From contig DQGN01000025.1 of assembly GCA_003524745.1 (NCBI GenBank), forward strand, positions 2,156 to 19,570: a stretch of DNA of 17,415 nucleotides, given 5' to 3'. Made by a program: the position numbers and the translations under genes. The notes below the pieces were generated by a model. The model was not told the origin of the DNA, ran no database searches, and was given only the letters and a program-made list of their open reading frames with translations. The stretch comes from Patescibacteria group bacterium. Its GTDB lineage: Bacteria > Patescibacteriota > Kazan-3B-28 > UBA10110. Below are positions 5,619-11,509 of the stretch, piece by piece (the first letter of the stretch is position 1; each line of letters opens with the position of its first letter).

Positions 5619-6569
5619 ATGAAATTGTGGGATATGTCTGATATGTACAAACTGATCAATGAATACCCGCGTCAATTTGAGCGGGGTTTTCGCGCAGCCG
5701 AAGCTATTTCAATTCCTCCAGATATCAAAGAGGTGGTAATCATTGCTGTCAGCTATAACGCTGCAGTAGTTGCCATTGTCCAAAGCTTATTTGGGGATGA
5801 GTTCAAGGTGCCGGTGATCCTTTATTCAGACATGCGTTCGTTACAACAGTTAGGACCACAGACTCTGTGTATAGCGATTTCTTTGTGTGGGCATCGGGCC
5901 GAGGTTGTCTCTGCCGTCCAAATTGCCCATGCCAGCGGCGCTAAAATCGTAGTGATAACTACGGGAGGAGAATTAGAGATCTTCGCGCGAGAACGCAAGC
6001 TGCCCTTGGTGTTACTGGACAAGCAATTGTCAGAATGGAAGTTTAGAATGGGGCACGGGATAGTTTTAGCTACTATCGTCCAACTATTAATTAATGCCCG
6101 TGTCTTATCCGCTACCGCTCGTCAAAAAATCCTAACAGCTGTTACTGCTATCGAAAAACTATATTTGCCCAAACTAGGGCAAAAATTGGTGGACCTATTA
6201 GCCGGTTCCACGGTTTTAATTTACAGCTCGCCTTACCATACTGGTTTGGCGCGGTTATGCAAAAGCCTGATTAACATTCTCTGGCAAACACCCTGCTTTA
6301 CAGGATCATTCACTGATTTGCAATATCTAGAGATCCACGGGTTCGGGCACAAGGGCTATGCCAAGCATTTGGTGCTGCTTTTACAAGACAAGAATGATGA
6401 TGCGTTAACTCAAACCACTATTGTTAACCTCGCTACCAAATTAGCTGACAATAAAATTAAGTATTATATTCTGGGACTGCCTGGCGAAACCCGTATCGAA
6501 AAAACTCTCGCCGGCATCATGCTGTTCTATTGGACAATCTACGGGGCGCTACAAACAGATAGCAAATAA
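5619..6569 (+). CDS. Degenerate SIS-domain protein, PGI/PMI-like (316 aa)
   Basis: Resembles the bifunctional phosphoglucose/phosphomannose isomerase family: N-terminal LWDMSDMYKLINEYPRQFERG, two SIS (sugar isomerase) domains, and a C-terminal half with FTDLQYLEIHGF in the place of the family's catalytic-Glu segment. The key sugar-phosphate sites are changed. The GMGGS loop reads AVSYNAA (residues ~43-49), the SGNT segment reads SLCGHRAE (~88-95), and the late D-D-H motif before the last domain reads DKNDDALTQ, so the expected His is not seen. The fold is likely kept but isomerase activity is doubtful; a regulatory or ligand-binding role is possible. The start is uncertain: ATG 5619 fits the family's N-terminus, while TTG 5610 or 5613 is better spaced from AAAGG. 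Confidence 0.7.
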   Translation: MKLWDMSDMYKLINEYPRQFERGFRAAEAISIPPDIKEVVIIAVSYNAAVVAIVQSLFGDEFKVPVILYSDMRSLQQLGPQTLCIAISLCGHRAEVVSAVQIAHASGAKIVVITTGGELEIFARERKLPLVLLDKQLSEWKFRMGHGIVLATIVQLLINARVLSATARQKILTAVTAIEKLYLPKLGQKLVDLLAGSTVLIYSSPYHTGLARLCKSLINILWQTPCFTGSFTDLQYLEIHGFGHKGYAKHLVLLLQDKNDDALTQTTIVNLATKLADNKIKYYILGLPGETRIEKTLAGIMLFYWTIYGALQTDSK

Positions 6570-6588
6570 TACGAACTATATTATTTTA

Positions 6589-6616
6589 TTGACCCAGTCA
6601 TGATTTTTGCTATAAT
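6589..6616 (+). promoter_or_regulatory. Strong promoter of the 153-aa gene
   Basis: TTGACC (6589-6594), a 16-bp spacer and a perfect TATAAT (6611-6616), giving a leader of about 36 nt ending in AAGGAGGTG. Confidence 0.8.
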
Positions 6617-6658
6617 AATGCCACTTAACCTATCTTCTGAATAAGGAGGTGTACCTTA

Positions 6659-7120
6659 ATGACACCCGAACAACAGATTGCTACAAAGACGGAATCAATT
6701 GTTCGAATAACAGCGCGGTTGAGCCAGGCAAGATCGTTTTTCGAGCGCCGGTTTACCTTCGCACAAATTCAGCGGACGATTACTGATAGCTTCGAATTTG
6801 TTGTTACTAGTAGTAACTATTATGAAAACAGGGGACATATTGTCGGAGCTAAGGCCTGTGCGGGGTTTTTTCAGAATCCTTTAAATAATAGGGTACTACT
6901 GGTAGAAAAACCTATTGATGATGTCATATCCGAGCTGTCATTCGAAATTAACTTTCGAAAAAGTTATGATCCAGAAATCCAAGGCATATGGCTTCGCCGT
7001 CTTGCCGAACTTGGATTCAATGTCGTGAGTATCTATGGCCCTCCGGAGAAAACATCCGAATATTTCTACAGGGAGAATATCCCCATCGAAAAAGCCATAG
7101 AAGTAGTCGACCCTGACTAA
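6659..7120 (+). CDS. Hypothetical soluble protein (153 aa), well-expressed signals
   Basis: Not recognised. An excellent ribosome site (AAGGAGGTG, 7 nt before the ATG) and a near-consensus promoter suggest substantial expression. The N-terminal ~40 residues are probably helical (ESIVRITARLSQARSFFERR). The rest looks like a mixed alpha/beta domain with strands such as FEFVVTSS and RVLLVEKP and a C-terminal helix-strand segment LRRLAELGFNVVSIYGPP. There are no membrane helices, cysteine clusters or nucleotide-binding motifs. A terminator follows at once, so it is a monocistronic unit. Confidence 0.75.
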   Translation: MTPEQQIATKTESIVRITARLSQARSFFERRFTFAQIQRTITDSFEFVVTSSNYYENRGHIVGAKACAGFFQNPLNNRVLLVEKPIDDVISELSFEINFRKSYDPEIQGIWLRRLAELGFNVVSIYGPPEKTSEYFYRENIPIEKAIEVVDPD

Positions 7121-7155
7121 AAATGAAACTCCGGCCGAGGTTACACAGTTTACCC

Positions 7156-7182
7156 ACCCTGCATTTCGCGGGGTTTTCTTTT
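7156..7182 (+). terminator. Intrinsic terminator after the 153-aa gene
   Basis: ACCCTGC (7156-7162) pairs with GCGGGGT (7168-7174, one G-U) around ATTTC, followed by TTTCTTTT. Confidence 0.75.
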
Positions 7183-7237
7183 ATCTATTAATTAGGATGC
7201 GGTATTATATAGATGTTAAAAAATTTAAACATTAGCT

Positions 7238-7525
7238 ATGGAAAACGAAATTGCCAACACAATCGCTAACAAAGTAGCCGAGGAAGCAGCAAAAGGTTTT
7301 TTTGAACGAGTGTTCGCGTTGTATAATTCGTTCATTATTATTTTCCCGGTACAATATCAGTGGGTCGTGTCGGCGATCATCTTTTTGGCCATAGCCGGTT
7401 TTATGTGGAATTTGATCAGACGGAACTGGCTCTGGTTGATTTTATTAGTCGTGGTTTTCCCGGGGGTTTTGCCAATTCTCAAAAACATCTTCGACTCTCT
7501 TTCTCGCATGTTCATCGGCAAATAA
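7238..7525 (+). CDS. Two-helix membrane protein (95 aa), unknown
   Basis: Not recognised. The N-terminal ~30 residues form a charged amphipathic helix (MENEIANTIANKVAEEAAKG and on). Two hydrophobic segments follow, about residues 43-58 (WVVSAIIFLAIAGFMW) and 64-80 (WLWLILLVVVFPGVLPI), separated by NLIRRN, which would place the loop inside by the positive-inside rule. There is no Shine-Dalgarno sequence before the ATG; a TATTAT box at 7203-7208 could serve as -10 with a ~23-nt leader. No terminator of its own is visible before the repeat that starts 16 nt after the stop. Confidence 0.6.
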   Translation: MENEIANTIANKVAEEAAKGFFERVFALYNSFIIIFPVQYQWVVSAIIFLAIAGFMWNLIRRNWLWLILLVVVFPGVLPILKNIFDSLSRMFIGK

Positions 7526-7540
7526 TTTCTATAAGGACTA

Positions 7541-7618
7541 CGTCATTCTTGTCATGCTGAACTTGTTTCAGCATCTTGGAGTTAAGTGATAGAGATCCTG
7601 AAATAAATTCAGGATGAC
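7541..7618. repeat. Dispersed palindromic repeat, family A
   Basis: Bounded by CGTCAT (7541-7546) and ATGACG (7613-7618). It holds two hairpins: ATGCTGAA-CTTGT-TTCAGCAT (7554-7574) and ATCCTGAA-ATAAA-TTCAGGAT (7595-7614). A copy of the second hairpin occurs inside der (12038-12058). Confidence 0.75.
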
Positions 7619-7648
7619 GATAGGAGACGGTATGGTATGATGAAAAAG

Positions 7649-7718
7649 TTAACCCCGTTAGAAATGAGAGAAAATCCAAAACAACACCTATAAAATTGTT
7701 GGATTTCTAAAGGGGTAA
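7649..7718. mobile_element. MITE-like element 1 with imperfect inverted ends
   Basis: A 70-bp unit. Its left end (7649-7665, TTAACCCCGTTAGAAAT) is mirrored by its right end (7703-7718, ATTTCTAAAGGGGTAA) with one indel and one mismatch. An inner AAATCCAA/TTGGATTT pair tightens the hairpin. The core CCCGTTAGAA recurs in the next element. There is no coding capacity, so any mobility would depend on a transposase elsewhere. Confidence 0.55.
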
Positions 7719-7733
7719 AAATAAAGGTTACGG

Positions 7734-7854
7734 ATCCCGTTAGAAGCACTCTAATAAGTATTAAACTTTTATGGGTTACTCAACAACCAATTTATTATCA
7801 AAAATCTTATTATTAAGCGTCGGGAACCTAACGGTTTCCTGCTTCTAACGGGAT
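7734..7854. mobile_element. MITE-like element 2 abutting aspS
   Basis: A 121-bp unit with perfect 15-bp terminal inverted repeats: ATCCCGTTAGAAGCA (7734-7748) and TGCTTCTAACGGGAT (7840-7854). The interior is A/T-rich and non-coding, with a small GGAACC/GGTTTCC hairpin near the right end. No clear target-site duplication is visible. The right repeat includes the first two bases of the aspS ATG. I recall this CCCGTTAGAA...TTCTAACGGG pattern as a common dispersed element in Patescibacteria. Confidence 0.6.
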
Positions 7855-9229
7855 GGAACGGATTTTAGCCAAAGACGCCAACAACAAAATAGGCGAACAA
7901 ATTACTCTGAAAGGCTGGGTACATAGTATCCGCAACATGGGCCAAATTGTGTTTATGGACCTTAGGGATGTGTCCGGCCTCATCCAGGTAGTTTTTGATG
8001 ACAAAACTATTAATTTAGCCGAAAATATCAAGCCGGAATATGTGATTTCGGTTACCGGCAAAGTGGCGGAACGGGGAGAGAAGTACCGCAATCCCAAATT
8101 AATTACTGGCAATATCGAGGTGCAGGCCGAAAATTTAGAGCTTATCAGCGAATCTGCCACTCCGCCATTTGAAATTGATCAAGAAAAAGTCACCGATGAG
8201 GAAACCCGGTTGAAATATCGCTATTTAGATCTGCGTCATGCCCGCATGAAAAATAACCTAATTTTGCGCCACCGCATCATCACTTTTATGCGTACATTTC
8301 TTAATGAACGTGGTTTTATTGAGGTAGAAACCCCCATTATTACATCCGCTACACCCGAAGGAGCCAGAGATTACTTAGTGCCATCGCGCATTTATCCGGG
8401 TAAGTTTTTTGCCCTCCCCCAAAGTCCCCAACAATACAAGCAATTACTGATGGTGGCCGGGTTAGATCGCTATTATCAAATTGCTAAATGCATGCGCGAT
8501 GAGGATAATCGGGGCGATCGCCAGCCGGAATTCACACAATTGGACTTGGAGATGTCCTTTGTAATAGAAGAGGATATTCTCCAACTAACGGAAGAATTAT
8601 TTACTGCTATGGTCAAGGAGTTGCTGCCAAATAAAACTATCACCCAAACCCCGTGGCCCAGACTTACGCACAAAGAAGCGATGGAAAAGTATAAAACTGA
8701 CAAGCCAGATCTGCGCCAAGACAAGAATAATCCCGACGAGTTAGCCTTTGCTTGGGTGGTCGATTTTCCCTTATTCGAAAAGAATGCTAAAACTGGCCAA
8801 TTGGAATCTTCACATCATCCATTTACAGCGATGAAACCCGGCGAAGAAAATAAATTAGACACGGCCCCAGAATCAATTATTAGTAGTGCTTATGATTTTG
8901 TCTTAAATGGCTACGAAGTTGCTTCTGGTAGCATTAGAATTCACGATCCTAAGGTATTAGCCAAAATATTTACAATATTGGGCGTTAGCGAAGCAGAAAT
9001 TCAGGATAAATTCGGCCACATGCTGGAGGCTTTCAAGTATGGAGCGCCTCCGCATGGCGGCATCGCCCCCGGCATCGATCGCTTGGCGATGATCTTGGCT
9101 AACGAACCGAATATCAGAGAGGTGATCGCCTTTCCCAAAACTGATAAATCTCGCGACCCGATGATGAATGCTCCTCGCACAGTCGATCCAGCTATATTAA
9201 AAGAATTGGGCTTAAAAATTATTAAATGA
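7853..9229 (+). CDS. aspS: Aspartyl-tRNA synthetase lacking the GAD domain
   Basis: Charges tRNA-Asp with aspartate (class II synthetase, cytoplasm). Residues ~1-100 form the OB-fold anticodon-binding domain (ITLKGWVHSIRNMG, FMDLRDVSGLIQVVF). The catalytic core is bacterial in type: FALPQSPQQYKQLLM (186-200), motif 2 RDEDNRGDRQPEFTQ (215-229) and motif 3 GGIAPGIDRLAMIL (402-415). The bacterial GAD insertion is missing: DKPDLRQDKNNPDELAF (283-299) goes straight to WVVDFPLFE, so the protein is 458 residues, not ~590. There is no Shine-Dalgarno sequence; the ATG sits at the end of a MITE-like inverted repeat, yet MERILAKDANNKIG fits the family N-terminus. Whether it also charges tRNA-Asn depends on whether AsnRS or GatCAB is present. 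Confidence 0.96.
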   Translation: MERILAKDANNKIGEQITLKGWVHSIRNMGQIVFMDLRDVSGLIQVVFDDKTINLAENIKPEYVISVTGKVAERGEKYRNPKLITGNIEVQAENLELISESATPPFEIDQEKVTDEETRLKYRYLDLRHARMKNNLILRHRIITFMRTFLNERGFIEVETPIITSATPEGARDYLVPSRIYPGKFFALPQSPQQYKQLLMVAGLDRYYQIAKCMRDEDNRGDRQPEFTQLDLEMSFVIEEDILQLTEELFTAMVKELLPNKTITQTPWPRLTHKEAMEKYKTDKPDLRQDKNNPDELAFAWVVDFPLFEKNAKTGQLESSHHPFTAMKPGEENKLDTAPESIISSAYDFVLNGYEVASGSIRIHDPKVLAKIFTILGVSEAEIQDKFGHMLEAFKYGAPPHGGIAPGIDRLAMILANEPNIREVIAFPKTDKSRDPMMNAPRTVDPAILKELGLKIIK

Positions 9230-9246
9230 CGACATTCACCTTGTGT

Positions 9247-9328
9247 CGTCATCCTGGCTTCGTCCAGGATCGTATAAATTAATTCACGATTCTGGATGCG
9301 TCCGCAAAGCGGACTTACCAGAATGACG
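9247..9328. repeat. Dispersed palindromic repeat, family B, copy 1
   Basis: An 82-bp palindrome. CGTCATCCTGG (9247-9257) mirrors CCAGAATGACG (9318-9328) with one mismatch. Inner parts are CCTGGCTTCGTCCAGG, an ACGATTCTGG arm and GTCCGCAAAGCGGAC. It shares this architecture with 14074-14177. Its right end (GGGGGG after ATGAC) is the only purine-rich sequence before the carboxypeptidase start. Confidence 0.75.
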
Positions 9329-9344
9329 GGGGGAAAACGTAAAA

Positions 9345-10265
9345 ATGAAAACGATCGCAATTTTATTAGTGATGTTGAACTATCTGACTGGTTCATCGGC
9401 GATAGTCAAAGATAGTTTGTGGGGGATCCTCACCGACCCGCAAACATATTCTTTGCATACGCTCGCGGCGCAATTCTTAAAGCCCGAGCCAGTCCGCGAT
9501 GTCCTCTACCCTAACCCAGTCATTAATGCCACCGCCGCAATTATTACCGATTTGGATACCGGCAAAGTCTTGTATGCCAAAGATGCTGACAGCCAGTTAG
9601 CTATTGCGAGTATCACAAAAATAATGACAGCGGTAGTAGTTCTAAACAGCCAAGCCGACTTAGAACAAGCTTACATTGTGCCCGAAGAAGCCACCGAAAT
9701 TAGCGGATCACAACTATATCTCTTGGCTAATGAAACGGTAACCATCAAAAGTTTGTTGCAGGCGGCATTAATTGGATCAGCTAATGACGCGGCTTATACC
9801 CTCGCTTATAATACTGCCGGTAGCGAAGAAAAATTCGTAGACCTGATGAACGATTATGCCAATTATTTGGGATTGAATTGTACTCACTTTACTAACGCAT
9901 GGGGAGCTGATGATCCTAATCATTATGCTTGCGCCAGAGATTTGGCCAAATTAACCGGCATCGCCTTACAAAACGAGACTTTCCGTAGTATTGTCGCCAC
10001 CGAAAAAACCACGATTACTGATACCACCGGAAAATTAAAATATACCCTTGGTAACACTAATAAATTGGTCGGCAAATATGTTAATATCGTTGGTGTTAAA
10101 ACCGGCACCACCGATAGCGCCGGGGAATCATTGATCGTAGCGGCCAAAGGTGAGAGTAATCAAACCGTTATCGCCGTGCTCTTAAACAGCCCGGACAGGT
10201 TTACGGAAGGAAAGAATTTACTGGATTGGGCCCTGCGGGCCTACAACTGGATCGAACCCCTTTAG
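9345..10265 (+). CDS. D-Ala-D-Ala carboxypeptidase (peptidase S11)
   Basis: A low-molecular-weight penicillin-binding protein that trims the terminal D-Ala of peptidoglycan pentapeptides outside the membrane. All three active-site motifs are present: SxxK as SITK (S89-K92), SxN as SAN (145-147) and KTG as VKTGTTDSAG (K252). An N-terminal hydrophobic stretch (about residues 3-20, IAILLVMLNYLTGSSAI) acts as signal peptide or anchor. At 306 residues it ends just after the catalytic domain, so the PBP5-type C-terminal beta domain and amphipathic membrane helix are absent and attachment would depend on the N-terminus. The ribosome site is weak: only GGGGGG, supplied by the repeat upstream. Closest in type to DacA/DacF, but the paralog cannot be fixed. 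Confidence 0.93.
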   Translation: MKTIAILLVMLNYLTGSSAIVKDSLWGILTDPQTYSLHTLAAQFLKPEPVRDVLYPNPVINATAAIITDLDTGKVLYAKDADSQLAIASITKIMTAVVVLNSQADLEQAYIVPEEATEISGSQLYLLANETVTIKSLLQAALIGSANDAAYTLAYNTAGSEEKFVDLMNDYANYLGLNCTHFTNAWGADDPNHYACARDLAKLTGIALQNETFRSIVATEKTTITDTTGKLKYTLGNTNKLVGKYVNIVGVKTGTTDSAGESLIVAAKGESNQTVIAVLLNSPDRFTEGKNLLDWALRAYNWIEPL

Positions 10266-10355
10266 CGCTACGCACAATTCTCAATTTCCAATGTCACCAA
10301 TGTACACCAATTACTAAGGGTGATTCTTCGACAAGCTCAGAGATTAATTCTTATT

Positions 10356-10442
10356 CCCCGAGTGGAATTCGCCAAAGCGAATGAAATCGAGGGGTTACTT
10401 TAAAAAAACTCCTCCCCTCACCCCTCCTCAGTAAGGGGAGGA
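10356..10442. repeat. Palindromic repeats between carboxypeptidase and micro-operon
   Basis: CCCC (10356-10359) pairs with GGGG (10391-10394) around a perfect ATTCGC-CAAA-GCGAAT hairpin (10367-10382); this might also help terminate the upstream gene. A second unit, TCCTCCCCT (10410-10418) with AGGGGAGGA (10434-10442), repeats the core seen after nfo. The rest of 10266-10468 shows no gene. Confidence 0.6.
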
Positions 10443-10468
10443 ACTTATTTTATTTGATAGGAAAACTC

Positions 10469-10496
10469 TTTACGGGAGCAGATTTTGGGATATAAT
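10469..10496 (+). promoter_or_regulatory. Promoter of the small-protein operon
   Basis: TTTACG (10469-10474), a 16-bp spacer and a perfect TATAAT (10491-10496). The transcript should begin near 10503, about 43 nt before the first ATG. Confidence 0.7.
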
Positions 10497-10545
10497 ACAC
10501 CTACCTGATTCAGAGTTCGGACATTGAAAAAGGAGTGTGCTATCG

Positions 10546-10860
10546 ATGATTGCACCTAATAATAAAAAGGAGGAGCTGTGCCGGGAATGTGACGGACAAC
10601 CTGGTGCGATACTGCCAGATGCTCTAGAATGTGGTATAGTAACATGTTTTTGGTGCAATGGCACTGGTTTCGAACCAAAAGACAGACAAAACGAGTGTCC
10701 CTACTGCGAAGGAAGCGGTAAAGACCCAGCCAATACTTTCGCCGGTCCTTCTGCTGATGGCCGATGTCCTTGGTGCCTAGGAATGGGCGAAAGATCGGCA
10801 CCACAAATTGAATTAAAAGGAGGCGAACGATGCCTTGGTATGTTCCCCTTGTTGTGTTGA
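10546..10860 (+). CDS. Stand-alone DnaJ-type zinc-finger protein (104 aa)
   Basis: The start is ATG 10546, 10 nt after AAAAGGAG. The protein has four CxxC-based motifs spaced like the cysteine-rich region of DnaJ: CRECDGQPG (C12, C15), CFWCNGTG (C34, C37), CPYCEGSG (C51, C54) and CPWCLGMG (C74, C77). Three match or nearly match CxxCxGxG. In DnaJ, motifs 1+4 and 2+3 each bind one Zn. Here the J domain, Gly/Phe linker and substrate-binding domains are all missing, so it is a free zinc module that may bind protein or RNA. Further cysteines are C29, C96 and C104. It is the first gene of a five-gene operon, and its 3' end overlaps the next ORF by 31 bases in another frame. Confidence 0.8.
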   Translation: MIAPNNKKEELCRECDGQPGAILPDALECGIVTCFWCNGTGFEPKDRQNECPYCEGSGKDPANTFAGPSADGRCPWCLGMGERSAPQIELKGGERCLGMFPLLC

Positions 10861-10940
10861 TACTCGGGTTAGCCCTAACACTAGTAATCCTTGTTGCCGC
10901 CTTCAACTGGAGCGGAAACCCAGACAGAGATGGCACATAG
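10830..10940 (+). CDS. Microprotein 1: single-helix membrane peptide (36 aa)
   Basis: Below the size limit of most gene callers. The ATG at 10830 is preceded by AAAAGGAGG with a 6-nt spacer. The product MPWYVPLVVLILGLALTLVI continues to a polar tail NWSGNPDRDGT. One transmembrane helix spans about residues 4-25, with no charges before it. It begins inside the end of the zinc-finger gene, suggesting translational coupling. Function unknown. Confidence 0.7.
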   Translation: MPWYVPLVVLILGLALTLVILVAAFNWSGNPDRDGT

Positions 10941-10972
10941 CTGATGGTTGTACATCGAAGGAGGAGAATTAA

Positions 10973-11071
10973 ATGTCTATACCACCTTTTGTTATTTGGT
11001 TAGCGCCGGAGGTATTAGTGGTGCTGGGGTATTTTTTCATGAACCTCGGGGGTTATTTCAAAACCAAATAG
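10973..11071 (+). CDS. Microprotein 2: single-helix membrane peptide (32 aa)
   Basis: The ATG at 10973 follows GAAGGAGGAG with the usual spacing; the stop is TAG at 11069-11071. The peptide starts MSIPPFVIWLAPEVLVVLGY and ends GGYFKTK. A hydrophobic helix covers about residues 5-24, with lysines only at the C-terminus, which would place that end inside. It lies 32 nt after microprotein 1 on the same transcript. Function unknown. Confidence 0.65.
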   Translation: MSIPPFVIWLAPEVLVVLGYFFMNLGGYFKTK

Positions 11072-11112
11072 TCCCCAAGAAAATCAACTATGGAATCAAA
11101 AGGAGGCCTGAC

Positions 11113-11229
11113 ATGGCTGAGATACTCATCGGATTGGGATTTATGGTCGGGTTGGTGGTCGCGGGAAATATTCTCTCCCGGTTAGCGGGAAAATGCCAAG
11201 ATGTCATTGAAAATCGGATTATCTGCTGA
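11113..11229 (+). CDS. Microprotein 3: membrane peptide with basic amphipathic tail (38 aa)
   Basis: The ATG at 11113 follows AAAAGGAGG with a 6-nt spacer. The first 19 residues (MAEILIGLGFMVGLVVAGN) form a transmembrane helix, followed by ILSRLAGKCQDVIENRIIC, which can form an amphipathic helix with two Cys. The stop is TGA at 11227-11229. The ribosome site and operon position support it despite its size. Function unknown. Confidence 0.65.
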   Translation: MAEILIGLGFMVGLVVAGNILSRLAGKCQDVIENRIIC

Positions 11230-11260
11230 TATGCAATGATCTTTAAGGAGGTACTACACA

Positions 11261-11455
11261 ATGGATCCAACAATGTGGTGGGTTGTTGGTATTGTTGGTA
11301 TAGTAGCAACCATAATATTCTTCTGGGAGCCGTCTGGAGATTGTCATATTTATGATGAGCTCGACGATGAGGATGAAGTGGAATGCCGCCAACGCCAATT
11401 AGAACGAGATTGGGAAAATGAGAATAATAAACTCAAAGATTCCCTGTCCGAATAG
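11261..11455 (+). CDS. Microprotein 4: membrane anchor with acidic coiled tail (64 aa)
   Basis: The ATG at 11261 follows AAGGAGGT by 8 nt. Residues ~5-22 (MWWVVGIVGIVATIIFFW) form one membrane helix. The tail is highly acidic (YDELDDEDEVE) and then looks like a charged helix or coiled coil (RQRQLERDWENENNKLKD). It is the last gene of the operon, with a terminator 8 nt after the stop. The acidic tail contrasts with the basic tail of microprotein 3, so the two could pair; this is inference. Confidence 0.75.
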   Translation: MDPTMWWVVGIVGIVATIIFFWEPSGDCHIYDELDDEDEVECRQRQLERDWENENNKLKDSLSE

Positions 11456-11462
11456 TGAAACT

Positions 11463-11490
11463 GCCCGGGAATATACCGGGCCTTTCTTTA
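11463..11490 (+). terminator. Terminator of the small-protein operon
   Basis: GCCCGG (11463-11468) and CCGGGC (11476-11481) around GAATATA, followed by CTTTCTTTATT. It separates the operon from der. Confidence 0.8.
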
Positions 11491-11497
11491 TTAGACC

Positions 11498-11503
11498 TAT
11501 AAT
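11498..11503 (+). promoter_or_regulatory. -10 box giving a leaderless der mRNA
   Basis: A perfect TATAAT ends 6 nt before the der ATG (11510), so transcription would start at or within a base or two of the A of the ATG. No -35 box is obvious at 11475-11482 and no Shine-Dalgarno sequence is present. Confidence 0.55.
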
Positions 11504-11509
11504 AAAAAC

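Noticed and set aside
7640..7852. T-box or other tRNA-sensing leader before aspS
   Set aside because: No T-box AGGGTGGNACCGCG-like sequence and no terminator; the structure is explained by two inverted-repeat elements.
4535..9229. TGA recoding as glycine (genetic code 25)
   Set aside because: nfo and aspS both end naturally at TGA at the expected family length; no in-frame TGA occurs inside recognised genes.
9001..9396. A 131-codon minus-strand frame across the end of aspS
   Set aside because: Antisense to conserved AspRS motif 3 and to a palindromic repeat, with no expression signals.
10556..10936. A 126-codon open frame on the minus strand opposite the zinc-finger gene
   Set aside because: No promoter or ribosome site on that strand, while the plus strand has a promoter, five ribosome sites and recognisable cysteine motifs.
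10948..11229. A 93-codon plus-strand frame covering microproteins 2 and 3
   Set aside because: Its start has no ribosome site and its first half is out of frame with the well-supported 32-aa ORF. Only its last 38 codons, starting at 11113 with AAAAGGAGG, look real.
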